A DNA stretch of 64,000 nt, from positions 1,674,001 through 1,738,000 of the forward strand of contig NZ_WIXO01000001.1 in NCBI RefSeq assembly GCF_009709575.1. The letters are read 5' to 3'. Positions 19,527 to 29,036 of this stretch are shown here, piece by piece; position 1 is the stretch's first letter, and every line of letters begins with the position of its first letter. The notes below the pieces were generated by a model, which was given only the letters and a program-made list of their open reading frames with translations, did no database searches and was not told the DNA's origin. The stretch comes from Streptomyces taklimakanensis. Its GTDB lineage: Bacteria; Actinomycetota; Actinomycetes; Streptomycetales; Streptomycetaceae. The position numbers and the translations under genes are program-made.

Positions 19527-20291
19527 ATGGCAGACGAGCACACCACGGCGCACCCGGTGCTGTCCCTGCGCGGCGTGACCGCCTCGCTGGGATCGCGACG
19601 GGTCCTGCGCGGCATCGACCTGACGGTGGGACGCGGCGAGGTCGTCGCCCTGCTCGGCTCGAACGGGTCGGGGAAGTCCACCACGGTGCGCACGGCCGTC
19701 GGCCAGATCCCGACGACCGGCGGCGAGACGGAGCTGTTCGGCACCCCGCTGCGCCGCTTCCGCCAGTGGTGGCGCGTGGGCTACGTCCCGCAGCGCTCCA
19801 CCGCGTCCACCGGCGTGCCCGCCACCGTGCGCGAGGTGGTCGCCTCCGGGCGGCTGGCCCGGAGGCGGCTGAGGCCCCTGGGCCGCGGCGACCGGACGGC
19901 CGTCCACCGGGCACTGGAACTGGTCGGGATGGCCGACCGCGCCGGGGACTCGGTCGACGCCCTCTCCGGTGGCCAGCACCAGCGCGTGCTGATCGCCCGC
20001 GCCCTGGCCTGCGAGCCCGAGCTGCTGATCATGGACGAGCCGCTCGCCGGGGTGGACCTGCTCAGCCAGGGCGTCCTGGCCGACGCCCTGCGCGAGCAGG
20101 TCTCCCGTGACGTGTCCGTCCTGTTGGTGCTCCACGAGCTGGGCCCGCTGGCCCCGCTGATCGACCGCACGGTCGTCCTCCACGACGGTCGGGTCGAGCG
20201 CGTGGAGGGCACCGCCCACCTCCACGACCAGGCGTGCCATCCGCACGACGCCTCCGCCGCCGAACCGACCCGGACCGGACTGCTGACATGA
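19527..20291 (+). CDS. znuC: Zinc ABC transporter ATP-binding protein
   Basis: 254 residues. ATPase subunit of the zinc importer, with Walker A GSNGSGKST, signature LSGGQHQRV, Walker B LLIMDEPLAGVD and the switch His (LLVLHELG). ATG at 19527 has GAGGAGG 6 nt upstream and is preferred over an in-frame GTG that overlaps the znuA stop. Its own stop overlaps the znuB start (ATGA), indicating translational coupling. Confidence 0.95.
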   Translation: MADEHTTAHPVLSLRGVTASLGSRRVLRGIDLTVGRGEVVALLGSNGSGKSTTVRTAVGQIPTTGGETELFGTPLRRFRQWWRVGYVPQRSTASTGVPATVREVVASGRLARRRLRPLGRGDRTAVHRALELVGMADRAGDSVDALSGGQHQRVLIARALACEPELLIMDEPLAGVDLLSQGVLADALREQVSRDVSVLLVLHELGPLAPLIDRTVVLHDGRVERVEGTAHLHDQACHPHDASAAEPTRTGLLT

Positions 20292-21211
20292 TCGAACTCC
20301 TCGACTACCCCTTCATGCAGCGCGCGCTGCTGGCCGCGCTGCTGGTCGGCGTCGCCGCCCCGGCCATCGGCGTCTACCTGGTCCAACGCCGTCAGGCGAT
20401 CATGGGCGACGGCATCGGGCACGTGGCGATGACCGGTGTGGCACTGGGCTTCCTGCTGAGCACCAACCCGGTGTGGACGGCCGTGCTGGTCTCCGCCCTC
20501 GGCGCGATCGCCATGGAGCTGATCCGCTGGTACGGCATGGCACGCGGCGACATCGCCCTGGCACTGCTGTTCTACGGCGGCATGGCCGCGGGCGTCATGA
20601 TCATCAATCTGACGCCGGGCGGTTCCAACGCCGACCTGCTGACCTACCTGTTCGGTTCCATCACCACCGTCTCGCCCGAGGACATCACGGCGATCGTGGT
20701 GCTGTCGGCCTTCGTCCTGGTGGTCTCCTTCGGGCTGCGGCGGCAGTTGTTCGCCGTCTGCCAGGACGAGGAGTTCGCCCGGGTGGCCGGACTGCCGGTG
20801 CGGCTGCTCAACCTGCTGCTGGCCGTCACCGCCGCCGTCACCGTGACCGTGGCGATGCGGGTGGTGGGACTGCTGCTGGTGAGCGCCCTGATGGTGCTGC
20901 CGGTCGTCGCGGCCCAGCAGCTCACCCGCGGCTTCGCGACCACGCTGGCCCTCTCGGTGGCCGTCGGCGTGGTGGTGGCCCTCTCCGGCACCACCACCTC
21001 CTACTACGTGGAGGTGCCGCCCGGCGCCACCATCGTGCTGCTGGCCATCGCCGTGTTCCCCCTGCTCTCGGTGCTCGCGCGCCTGCTGGACCGGACACGG
21101 GCCGGGGCGGAGCCGCACGGGGGACACGAGGGGCACCAGGGGCGCGAGGGGCGGGACGACCCCCGGGGGGAGGAACGGAAACCGACGGATGGCGCTACGG
21201 TCGTGCGGTGA
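20288..21211 (+). CDS. znuB: Zinc ABC transporter permease
   Basis: 307 residues with about eight to nine hydrophobic helices and family motifs (YLVQRRQAIMGDGIGHVAMTG, LLYLFGSITTVSPEDI-like segment, MRVVGLLLVSALMVLP). It forms the membrane channel of the zinc importer. The hydrophilic C-terminal tail of about 40 residues is rich in charged residues and Gly. The start overlaps znuC by 4 nt. Confidence 0.94.
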   Translation: MIELLDYPFMQRALLAALLVGVAAPAIGVYLVQRRQAIMGDGIGHVAMTGVALGFLLSTNPVWTAVLVSALGAIAMELIRWYGMARGDIALALLFYGGMAAGVMIINLTPGGSNADLLTYLFGSITTVSPEDITAIVVLSAFVLVVSFGLRRQLFAVCQDEEFARVAGLPVRLLNLLLAVTAAVTVTVAMRVVGLLLVSALMVLPVVAAQQLTRGFATTLALSVAVGVVVALSGTTTSYYVEVPPGATIVLLAIAVFPLLSVLARLLDRTRAGAEPHGGHEGHQGREGRDDPRGEERKPTDGATVVR

Positions 21212-21335
21212 CCGATGGCCACGGACACCGGGTGTGAGAGGTGACACAGTGGTAAGGGGCACTCCCCGTCCGCGCCCTCCCCACCTGGCACAATGGCCGA
21301 TCAGCTACGCGAGGTAGCGCCGACTCTAGGAGGCA

Positions 21336-21761
21336 ATGGTGGCGACCGCAGGTCCCCCCGTACGCGGCCGGTCGACCCGGCAGCGCGCCGCAGTGGCAGC
21401 GGCGCTCAGCGAGGTCGACGAGTTCCGCAGCGCCCAGGAGCTGCACGACATGCTCAAGCACCGCGGCGACTCCGTCGGTCTGACCACCGTCTACCGCACG
21501 CTCCAGTCGCTGGCCGACGCGGGCGAGGTGGACGTGCTGCGCACCGACGAGGGCGAGGCCGTCTACCGCCGGTGCAGCAGCGACGACCACCATCACCACC
21601 TGGTCTGCCGGAACTGCGGCAAGGCCGTGGAGGTGGAGGGGCCCGCGGTGGAGAAGTGGGCGGACTCCATCGCCGCGGAGCACGGCTTCGTGGACGTGGC
21701 CCACACCGTCGAGATCTTCGGCACCTGCTGCGAGTGCGCCGCCGCCCGCGCGAAGGGCTGA
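21336..21761 (+). CDS. zur: Zinc-responsive Fur-family repressor
   Basis: 141 residues (140 if the adjacent GTG at 21339 is used; AGGAGG precedes both). The Fur fold is clear: winged helix with SAQELHDMLKHRGDSVGLTTVYRTLQSL, then the metal/dimer domain with DDHHHHLVCRNCGKAVEVEG and IFGTCCECA holding the two CxxC pairs of the structural zinc site. Its place directly after znuABC, 124 nt downstream, identifies it as Zur. It should bind the boxes before znuA. A CACAAT hexamer at 21289-21294 may be the -10 box of its own promoter. Confidence 0.94.
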   Translation: MVATAGPPVRGRSTRQRAAVAAALSEVDEFRSAQELHDMLKHRGDSVGLTTVYRTLQSLADAGEVDVLRTDEGEAVYRRCSSDDHHHHLVCRNCGKAVEVEGPAVEKWADSIAAEHGFVDVAHTVEIFGTCCECAAARAKG

Positions 21762-21796
21762 GCGGACACCCCACGGACGACCCATCACGGACGGTG

Positions 21797-21833
21797 ACGC
21801 GGCCCGTGACCCCGAGCGGGTCACGGGCCGCGT
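21797..21833. terminator. Bidirectional terminator between zur and uppS
   Basis: Perfect 16-bp stem (21797-21812 with 21818-21833), 5-nt loop, between the convergent zur and uppS stop codons. Confidence 0.85.
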
Positions 21834-21856
21834 GCGCAGCACCGCGTGCCGTCCGC

Positions 21857-22735
21857 TCAGGCCCCCGCCACGCCCGTCCCGGGCCCCGGCTCGGCCCCGG
21901 TGCTCCCGGCGGTGGCGCCGGCGGACGGTGCGGGCGCGACGGGCTCCGCGCCGCCGAAGCGACGGTCGCGACGGGCGTACTCCAGGCACGCGTCCCACAG
22001 GTTCCGGCGGTCGAAGTCCGGCCACAGGATGTCCTGGAAGACCATCTCGGCGTAGGCGCTCTGCCAGATCAGGTAGTTGGACGTGCGCTGCTCGCCCGAC
22101 GGCCGCACGAACAGGTCCACGTCCGGCATGTCCGGGTAGTACAGGTACTTCGCGACGGTCTTCTCGTTCACCTTGGACGGGTCCAGCCGCCCGGACCGCA
22201 CGTCCGCCGCGATGGCCGCCGCCGCGTCGGCGATCTCGGCGCGACCGCCGTAGTTGACGCAGAAGTACAGCGTCATGGCGTCGTTGTCCTTCGTCTGCTC
22301 CTGCGCCACCTGGAGCTCCTGGACCACCGACTTCCACAGCTTGGGCATCCGGCCCACCCAGCGGATGCGGATGCCCAGCGCGTCCATCTCGTCGCGGCGG
22401 CGGCGGATGACGTCGCGGTTGAAGTTCATCAGGAAGCGGACCTCCTCCGGGGAGCGCCTCCAGTTCTCGGTGGAGAAGGCGTACAGGGAGAGGTTCTTGA
22501 CCCCCATCTCCAGGCAGCCCTTGAGGACGTCCATCACCACGCCCTCGCCGACCTTGTGCCCCTCCGTGCGCGGCAGCCCGCGCTGCTTGGCCCACCGGCC
22601 GTTGCCGTCCATGACGACGGCCACGTGGTTGGGCACCAGCTCGGCGGGGATGCGCGGCGGGCGCGCGCCGGAGGGGTGCGGTTCGGGGGCGAGGTACTCG
22701 CGACGCTGCCGGGACAGCATTCCGCGCCGTGCCAT
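21857..22735 (-). CDS. uppS: Isoprenyl (undecaprenyl-type) diphosphate synthase
   Basis: 292-residue cis-prenyltransferase that makes the polyprenyl carrier for cell wall assembly. Motifs: [12 protein letters not shown] with the catalytic Asp near residue 43, [17 protein letters not shown], and the C-terminal [19 protein letters not shown] plus [16 protein letters not shown] at 22735 has CGGAG about 10 nt upstream. A longer frame to 22810 has no such site. The C-terminus carries an Ala/Pro/Gly tail of about 30 residues beyond the fold. recO lies 91 nt upstream on the same strand. Confidence 0.94.
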   Translation of the reverse strand: MARRGMLSRQRREYLAPEPHPSGARPPRIPAELVPNHVAVVMDGNGRWAKQRGLPRTEGHKVGEGVVMDVLKGCLEMGVKNLSLYAFSTENWRRSPEEVRFLMNFNRDVIRRRRDEMDALGIRIRWVGRMPKLWKSVVQELQVAQEQTKDNDAMTLYFCVNYGGRAEIADAAAAIAADVRSGRLDPSKVNEKTVAKYLYYPDMPDVDLFVRPSGEQRTSNYLIWQSAYAEMVFQDILWPDFDRRNLWDACLEYARRDRRFGGAEPVAPAPSAGATAGSTGAEPGPGTGVAGA

Positions 22736-22826
22736 GGGACTCTCATCTCCGCTCGGGCGCGCCCCCACGGGCCGCGCCGCACAACTCAAGCTCAGGTGGT
22801 CGGGGGACAACCGCGAGATTAGCCCG

Positions 22827-23576
22827 TCAGCCCTTCTCCACGAACCGCAGGGAGCGCAGACCCCGCTCCAGGTGCCAGTGCAGGTACGCCGAGACCAGCC
22901 CGCTGCCCTCGCGCACGTGCCGGGCCTCCGCGGCGTCGGCGGTGGCCCAGTCGCCCGTCAGCAGCGCGCCCAGCAGCCGCAGCACCTCCGGGGAGGGCAC
23001 GACGCTGCCCGGCCTGCGGCAGTCGGCGCACACCGCGCCACCGGCGGCGACGGAGAAGAACCGGTTGGGGCCGGGCATCCCGCACTGCGCGCAGTCGTCG
23101 AAGCTGGGCGCGTAGCCGCCCACGGCCAGGGACCGCAGCAGGAAGGCGTCCAGCACCAGCGCGGGGGCGTGCTCCCCGGCCGCCAGGGTGCGCAGCCCAC
23201 CGATCAGCAGCAGGTACTGCTGGACGTTCGGCTCGCCCTCGTGATCGGTGAAGCGCTCGGCCGTCTCCAGCATGGCCGTGCCGGCGGTGTAGCGGGCGTA
23301 GTCGGTGACGATGCCGCGACCGTACGGGGCGATGGTCTCGGTCTGGGTGCACAGCGGCAGCCCGCGCCCGATCAGCTCGCTGCCGCGGGCGAAGAACTGG
23401 ATGTCCACGTGGGAGAACGGCTCCAGCCGCGCGCCGAACTTGGACTTGGTGCGCCGCACCCCCCGGGCCACGGCCCGCACCCGACCGTGCCCGCGCGTGA
23501 GCAGCGTGATGATGCGGTCCGCCTCGCCCAGCTTCTGGGTGCGCAGCACCACGCCGTCGTCACGGAAGAGGCTCAT
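22827..23576 (-). CDS. recO: DNA repair protein RecO
   Basis: 249 residues. RecO loads RecA with RecR in the RecF pathway. The N-terminal OB-fold ([41 protein letters not shown]) and the C-terminal helical domain with a Cys4 zinc site (CAQCG...CADC) are both present. The ATG at 23576 lies 6 nt after GACAAT (23583-23588 on the minus strand), suggesting a leaderless message; the longer frame to 23594 includes that promoter. Confidence 0.95.
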   Translation of the reverse strand: MSLFRDDGVVLRTQKLGEADRIITLLTRGHGRVRAVARGVRRTKSKFGARLEPFSHVDIQFFARGSELIGRGLPLCTQTETIAPYGRGIVTDYARYTAGTAMLETAERFTDHEGEPNVQQYLLLIGGLRTLAAGEHAPALVLDAFLLRSLAVGGYAPSFDDCAQCGMPGPNRFFSVAAGGAVCADCRRPGSVVPSPEVLRLLGALLTGDWATADAAEARHVREGSGLVSAYLHWHLERGLRSLRFVEKG

Positions 23577-23626
23577 TCCCCCATTGTCCCCCACCCGACC
23601 CCGCCGTGGTGGCGGCCGGGGCCGCG

Positions 23627-24319
23627 TCAGGACGGGGTGGTGCGGGCGGTCTCCAGGAGGCGCTCGGTGTCCCGGCGGTCCAGGCGCAGGGCCCGTCCGA
23701 CGGAGAGCAGCGCGCGGTGCTCGGCGGGGGTGTAGGGGCCGTCGGCCAGGGCGACGCGGGCGCCCTGGAGCAGCAGGCTCTCGCGGCCGGGCGCGGCGAG
23801 GTGCGGTGCGAGCGGTGCCAGGGCCTCGTGCAGCTCGATCTCCATGGTGACGCTGTCGCCGCCCACCGCCGCGAGCAGGGTGATCAACTGCTCCTCGGAG
23901 CAGCCGGCGAAGCCCGCCGCCCGGACGCTGTCCACGGCCGCCTCACGGGCCGACCGGGACTCCGAACCGCCCGCCGCCAGCATCGCCAGCGCCACGGTGT
24001 GCACGGCGTCGCGGAGCATGGCGCCCAGCTTGGTGGTGGTGGGGTGGTCGAGGGCGTCGACACCGAAGTGGCCGCGGCAGGAGGCGCACTCCAGGACGGG
24101 CCCGGTGTCGCCGCGCGCCAGCACGGGCACGCCCAGCACGACGAGGCGGCGGCGGCCGGTACGACGTCGGTAGTTGCGATCACCGCCGCAGGACGGGCAG
24201 AAGAACTCGCCGTCGTCGATCGTGCGCCATGCCGTACGGACGCCCGCCACACGTAGCCTCCGGCCGTCCCGGCTCCGGGAGTGCACCACTGCCGTACCTC
24301 CGTCACGCTTCAGCGCCAT
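23627..24319 (-). CDS. Zinc-ribbon / TerB-like domain protein
   Basis: Up to 230 residues. An N-terminal zinc ribbon (FFCPSCGGDRNYRR...LECASCRGHFG, four Cys) precedes a helical TerB-like domain (about residues 90-225: LRDAVHTVALAMLAAGG, ALADGPYTPAEHRAL). This combination is common in streptomycetes next to recO. TerB was named for tellurite resistance, but a TerB-like domain alone does not imply that. The basic first 26 residues and the start are uncertain; a GTG at VRTAWRTIDDG would give about 204 residues. Confidence 0.7.
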   Translation of the reverse strand: MALKRDGGTAVVHSRSRDGRRLRVAGVRTAWRTIDDGEFFCPSCGGDRNYRRRTGRRRLVVLGVPVLARGDTGPVLECASCRGHFGVDALDHPTTTKLGAMLRDAVHTVALAMLAAGGSESRSAREAAVDSVRAAGFAGCSEEQLITLLAAVGGDSVTMEIELHEALAPLAPHLAAPGRESLLLQGARVALADGPYTPAEHRALLSVGRALRLDRRDTERLLETARTTPS

Positions 24320-24384
24320 TGCCGCGTGGGCGTGATGTTAACCACACTGATAAGCCCCCGTCAGTACCCCGACCGACCTCCGCC

Positions 24385-24422
24385 ACCGGCCCGGCCGGTC
24401 CGCAGGGACCGGCCGGGCCGGT
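24385..24422 (-). terminator. Strong hairpin after the SUKH-like gene
   Basis: Perfect 17-bp stem (24385-24401 with 24406-24422) with a 4-nt loop, 100 nt beyond the stop codon at 24523. Confidence 0.8.
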
Positions 24423-24522
24423 GTTCCCGCTGGTCGGAGGGGGTGGGGACGGCGCCGAGAGGAGACAAAAACATCCACGACGACACCGGGCCACACGGCG
24501 CCCCGGCCGTCGGGCCGGAGCG

Positions 24523-25107
24523 TCACGAGCGCACGGTGACGTCGAGGCGGATCCCGGGCAGCTCCCAGGGTTCCAGCGTGCCGTCGCAGTACTCGGCGAG
24601 GAACTGGAGGGCACCGCCCTCGTAGTGCCACCAGCCGCCGTTGCGGGAGGCGACGGTGACGCGCCACCGGTCGGGGTCGCTCCCGACGGTGTTCCACAGG
24701 AACGTGTCGCCCTCGTTGGAGTACGCCCACGGCAGCAGGCCGCCGGGGGCCGGGTACGGACGCAGACCGACGGACATGTCGGCCTCCCACCAGTCCTGGA
24801 GGACCCCGTCCAGGTCGTCGCGTATGCCGCGCAGCCGATGGTGCTCCTTCCCCGGCACGGGAGTGCCGACGAGGAGGAAGTCACCGATGTGGAAGACCGG
24901 GTACCACTCGGCGAGGCGCTTGTAGTCGGCGGGCAGCGCGGTGCCCAGGCCGTCCTCGAGCACGGCCCAGTCGATCACGGCCGGCTCCGGCCGGCGGTGG
25001 GCGGCCAACTCGGGGACGGCGCGTTCCAGCGCGGCGAGCGCCTCGTCCGGATCCGTGATCCGGTGCTTCGGGGTCTGGGCGCCGATCAGATCCTCGTGCT
25101 CGTCCAT
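24523..25107 (-). CDS. SUKH/SMI1-KNR4-like protein
   Basis: 194 residues, soluble. The pattern W(A)VLEDGLGTALPADYKRLAEWYPVFHIGDFLLVGTP, followed by LLPWAYSNEGDTFLWNTVGSDPDRWRVTV, is typical of the SUKH (SMI1/KNR4) superfamily, whose bacterial members are often immunity proteins against polymorphic or contact-dependent toxins. No toxin gene is adjacent here, so this may be an orphan immunity gene or a housekeeping homologue. ATG at 25107 has GGGAGG 9 nt upstream. Streptomycetes carry many such genes. Confidence 0.72.
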   Translation of the reverse strand: MDEHEDLIGAQTPKHRITDPDEALAALERAVPELAAHRRPEPAVIDWAVLEDGLGTALPADYKRLAEWYPVFHIGDFLLVGTPVPGKEHHRLRGIRDDLDGVLQDWWEADMSVGLRPYPAPGGLLPWAYSNEGDTFLWNTVGSDPDRWRVTVASRNGGWWHYEGGALQFLAEYCDGTLEPWELPGIRLDVTVRS

Positions 25108-25211
25108 GAGGGACAACCTCCCAGCCCCCTGTGACAGCGAGCGCGGCGGCGGACCGGCTCGGGGGCGGCCGGTCGCCCTGGGGCGGTCGGGCCTGGGCGC
25201 GCCTCCCGGCG

Positions 25212-25243
25212 AGGGAGCGGTCCGGCGGACCGGGCCGCTCCCT
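25212..25243 (-). terminator. Hairpin after the DUF397 gene
   Basis: 13-bp stem with one U-G pair (25212-25224 with 25231-25243), 6-nt loop, starting 5 nt after the stop codon at 25249. Confidence 0.65.
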
Positions 25244-25248
25244 TTGGC

Positions 25249-25464
25249 TCACTCCGTGACCGTCGCTCCCCCGGCGAAGCCGACGAACGCGCTCCACGCG
25301 GCGGGCGGGAAGGCGAGCGTGCCGCCGGCCCGGTCCTTGGAGTCACGCACGCGGACGGCCTCGGAACCGGCCGCCACCTCGACGCAGTTGCCGCCTTCGT
25401 TGCCACTGTGGCTGCTCCTGAACCACACCAACCCGTTGGTCCCCGTGGCCTGCTCGGTGTTCAT
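25249..25464 (-). CDS. DUF397 protein
   Basis: 71 residues: LVWFRSSHSGNEGGNCVEVAAGSEAVRVRDSKDRAGGTLAFPPAAWSAFV is a textbook DUF397 domain (the line is split here by position: core at about residues 12-62). These small proteins are almost always paired with an upstream XRE/DUF5753 regulator, as here, and are thought to antagonise it. The start overlaps the regulator's stop (ATGA), so the two are translated together. Confidence 0.9.
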   Translation of the reverse strand: MNTEQATGTNGLVWFRSSHSGNEGGNCVEVAAGSEAVRVRDSKDRAGGTLAFPPAAWSAFVGFAGGATVTE

Positions 25465-26276
25465 AGGTCTCCTGCCGCCTGCTCGATCAGGTGTGCCGAC
25501 TCTTCCGGAGGCAAAGCCTGTGCCCGGATGATTCCATACCGTTGCGCGAGCACACTCACTCGTTTCCGGTCGGAGACGAGGAAACTCCCGCTCTGCCCCT
25601 CCGCATAAGCCAGGTTCCGACCGTCCGGTGTCTCCAACAGGACGAAGGGACCGTCCAAACCCATGTGGGTCTCCCGCGACGTCGGCATGACCTGTACCGA
25701 GACATGGCGCATTTTCGAGCATTCGAGCAGATGTCGAAGCTGCCTTTGGTGAATCTCCCTTCCACCGATGGGGCGCCGCAGCACGACCTCCTCGATCACG
25801 AAACCCAGGACACACGCCGGGCGACGGCGCAGAAGCCTCTGCCGATCGACCCGAGCGGCGACACGGTTCTTGATCTCCTCGTTGTCGAGCGGTGGGCAAC
25901 GCGCCGAGATCACCTCGCGTACGTGTTCTTCCGTCTGGAGCAGCCCCGGCACCGCGTGGTTCTCGTACGAGTACAGGCTCACCGCCTCCGCCTCCAGCAG
26001 GGCGAAGTCCCGGAACCACGTCGGGTACCGGGACTGGAGCAGGTACGGCAGGCCGGCCCGCAGCACTCCGCCCGCGCCCAGCGCCTCGTCCGCCCGGTCG
26101 ACGAACTCCTGTTGCGGCATCCGCCGCCCCTGCTCGACGGAGGCGACCGTCGCCTCCGAGTAGCCGATCCGGTCTCCGAGTTCCGCGCGGGACAGGCCCG
26201 CCCTCCTGCGGAACAGCTTCAACTGGCTGCCGAAGTACCTGAGCGTCGTCGCCCCGTAGTCGTTCTGCTCACCCAT
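25461..26276 (-). CDS. WhiJ-like XRE regulator with DUF5753 domain
   Basis: 271 residues. N-terminal XRE helix-turn-helix (about residues 14-70: LKLFRRRAGLSRAELGDRIG then SEATVASVEQGRRMP) followed by the DUF5753 effector domain with YENHAVPGLLQTEEHVREVI, CVLGFVIEEVVLRRPIGG and MRHVSVQVMPTSRETHMGLDGPF. Streptomycetes have dozens of paralogues, some of which (WhiJ) affect aerial development. ATG at 26276 is preferred to the frame end at 26366 because the extension crosses the divergent promoter region. Together with DUF397 and the divergent ATP-binding gene it forms the typical trio. Confidence 0.92.
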   Translation of the reverse strand: MGEQNDYGATTLRYFGSQLKLFRRRAGLSRAELGDRIGYSEATVASVEQGRRMPQQEFVDRADEALGAGGVLRAGLPYLLQSRYPTWFRDFALLEAEAVSLYSYENHAVPGLLQTEEHVREVISARCPPLDNEEIKNRVAARVDRQRLLRRRPACVLGFVIEEVVLRRPIGGREIHQRQLRHLLECSKMRHVSVQVMPTSRETHMGLDGPFVLLETPDGRNLAYAEGQSGSFLVSDRKRVSVLAQRYGIIRAQALPPEESAHLIEQAAGDL

Positions 26277-26347
26277 GCGGCACCACCCCGTTCGCAGGCT
26301 CCGTACGGTCAACCCGACCGTGGACGCCGCCGTTACGGCACGCGACG

Positions 26348-26375
26348 CGTACAGGACCTCGTACAAACGCGTACA
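26348..26375. repeat. Three spaced CGTACA repeats in a divergent promoter region
   Basis: CGTACA occurs at 26348-26353, 26360-26365 and 26370-26375, between the XRE gene and the divergent ATP-binding gene; two of the copies are within ACGCGTACA. Direct repeats placed here are candidates for autoregulatory binding by the XRE protein. Confidence 0.45.
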
Positions 26376-26437
26376 CGTCCCGATCGGTTCGGGGTGCCCC
26401 TGGCCACGTCACACGGCGGTGCTGTTCCTTGGCGGGC

Positions 26438-26926
26438 ATGGCATCCGAATCCCCCTCAAGCCACCTCCTGTTCGGGCCCCGGGCCCGTACCTCCCTCCAC
26501 GCCCCGTACGAGTTCCGGATGCGGTTCGGCCCGACCCCGCGCGGTGCGCGGCTCGCGCGGCGGCTGGTCGCGGTGCGGCTCGACGAGTGGGGTTTCCCCC
26601 ACGACGGCGACACCGCCCGGGCGGCCTGTCTGCTGGTGGCCGAACTGGCCGCCAACGCCGTCGTCCACGGACGCGTGCCCGGCCGGGACTTCGCCGTCCG
26701 CGTCGCCCTCTCCTCCCCGCCCTCGCGTCCGACCCTCCGCGTCGAGGTCACCGATCCCCGTGGCGAGAGCCGTCCGCCCACCGCTCCCGCCGCTCCCGAC
26801 CCCACCGACGAGTCCGGTCGCGGGCTCCTCCTGGTGGCCGCCCTCGCGGACCGTTGGGGCGTCCGCGAGCGGGAGCCGGGCCCGGCGCCCGGCAAGACCG
26901 TCTGGGCGGAGCTGGACCTGCGGTGA
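26438..26926 (+). CDS. ATP-binding protein, anti-sigma-factor kinase type (HATPase_c_2)
   Basis: 162 residues. GHKL-type fold: LLVAELAANAVVHG is the N box with the metal-binding Asn, followed by LRVEVTDPRGE (G1 region) and GRGLLLVAALADRWGV (G2). Such proteins are related to RsbW/SpoIIAB but mostly stand alone in streptomycetes. Divergent from the XRE/DUF397 pair, it completes the WhiJ-AbaA-type trio. ATG at 26438 was chosen; an in-frame TTG at 26429 is possible. Confidence 0.88.
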   Translation: MASESPSSHLLFGPRARTSLHAPYEFRMRFGPTPRGARLARRLVAVRLDEWGFPHDGDTARAACLLVAELAANAVVHGRVPGRDFAVRVALSSPPSRPTLRVEVTDPRGESRPPTAPAAPDPTDESGRGLLLVAALADRWGVREREPGPAPGKTVWAELDLR

Positions 26927-26948
26927 GCCCGGCCCGCCGGAACGGCGG

Positions 26949-26980
26949 CGGCCCCGCCGGACGGGTGTCCGGCGGGGCCG
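26949..26980. terminator. Bidirectional terminator before leuA end
   Basis: Perfect 13-bp stem (26949-26961 with 26968-26980), 6-nt loop, between the convergent ATP-binding gene and leuA. Confidence 0.8.
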
Positions 26981-27001
26981 CTCTGGTGGTGCCGGGTGGC
27001 G

Positions 27002-28843
<1,842 letters not shown>

Positions 28844-28879
28844 TCACCGAACTCCGCGGGGAGGGGGTCGGCCGTGTGT

Positions 28880-28927
28880 CTACAGGCCCTCGCCGCGGCA
28901 GCTAAGGAGGAGCAGCCCAAAAATCAT
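28880..28927 (-). CDS. leuA leader peptide (attenuation)
   Basis: A 15-codon frame 111 nt upstream of leuA encodes MIFGLLLLSCRGEGL, with four leucine codons in a row (CTG CTC CTC CTT). This is the hallmark of an amino-acid-responsive leader peptide. A TACGCT hexamer (28938-28943, minus strand) ends 10 nt before its ATG and can serve as the -10 box, so the transcript would start almost at the leader start codon. Stalling at leucine codons under starvation would let leuA be transcribed. The following RNA structures were not folded. Confidence 0.75.
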   Translation of the reverse strand: MIFGLLLLSCRGEGL

Positions 28928-29036
28928 GACGCGCAGCAGCGTAACCCGCGGCGGGGGCTTTCCGTGGGGTGTATCAACATGCGAGAACCCTTACGGGTGA
29001 ACGCCGGGGCCGCGCGCCGTGCCCGCGGGCGCCGGC

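Noticed and set aside
23627..24319. Tellurite resistance function for the TerB-like gene
   Set aside because: The other ter genes are missing and the protein is dominated by a zinc ribbon plus a TerB-like helix bundle found in many unrelated contexts.
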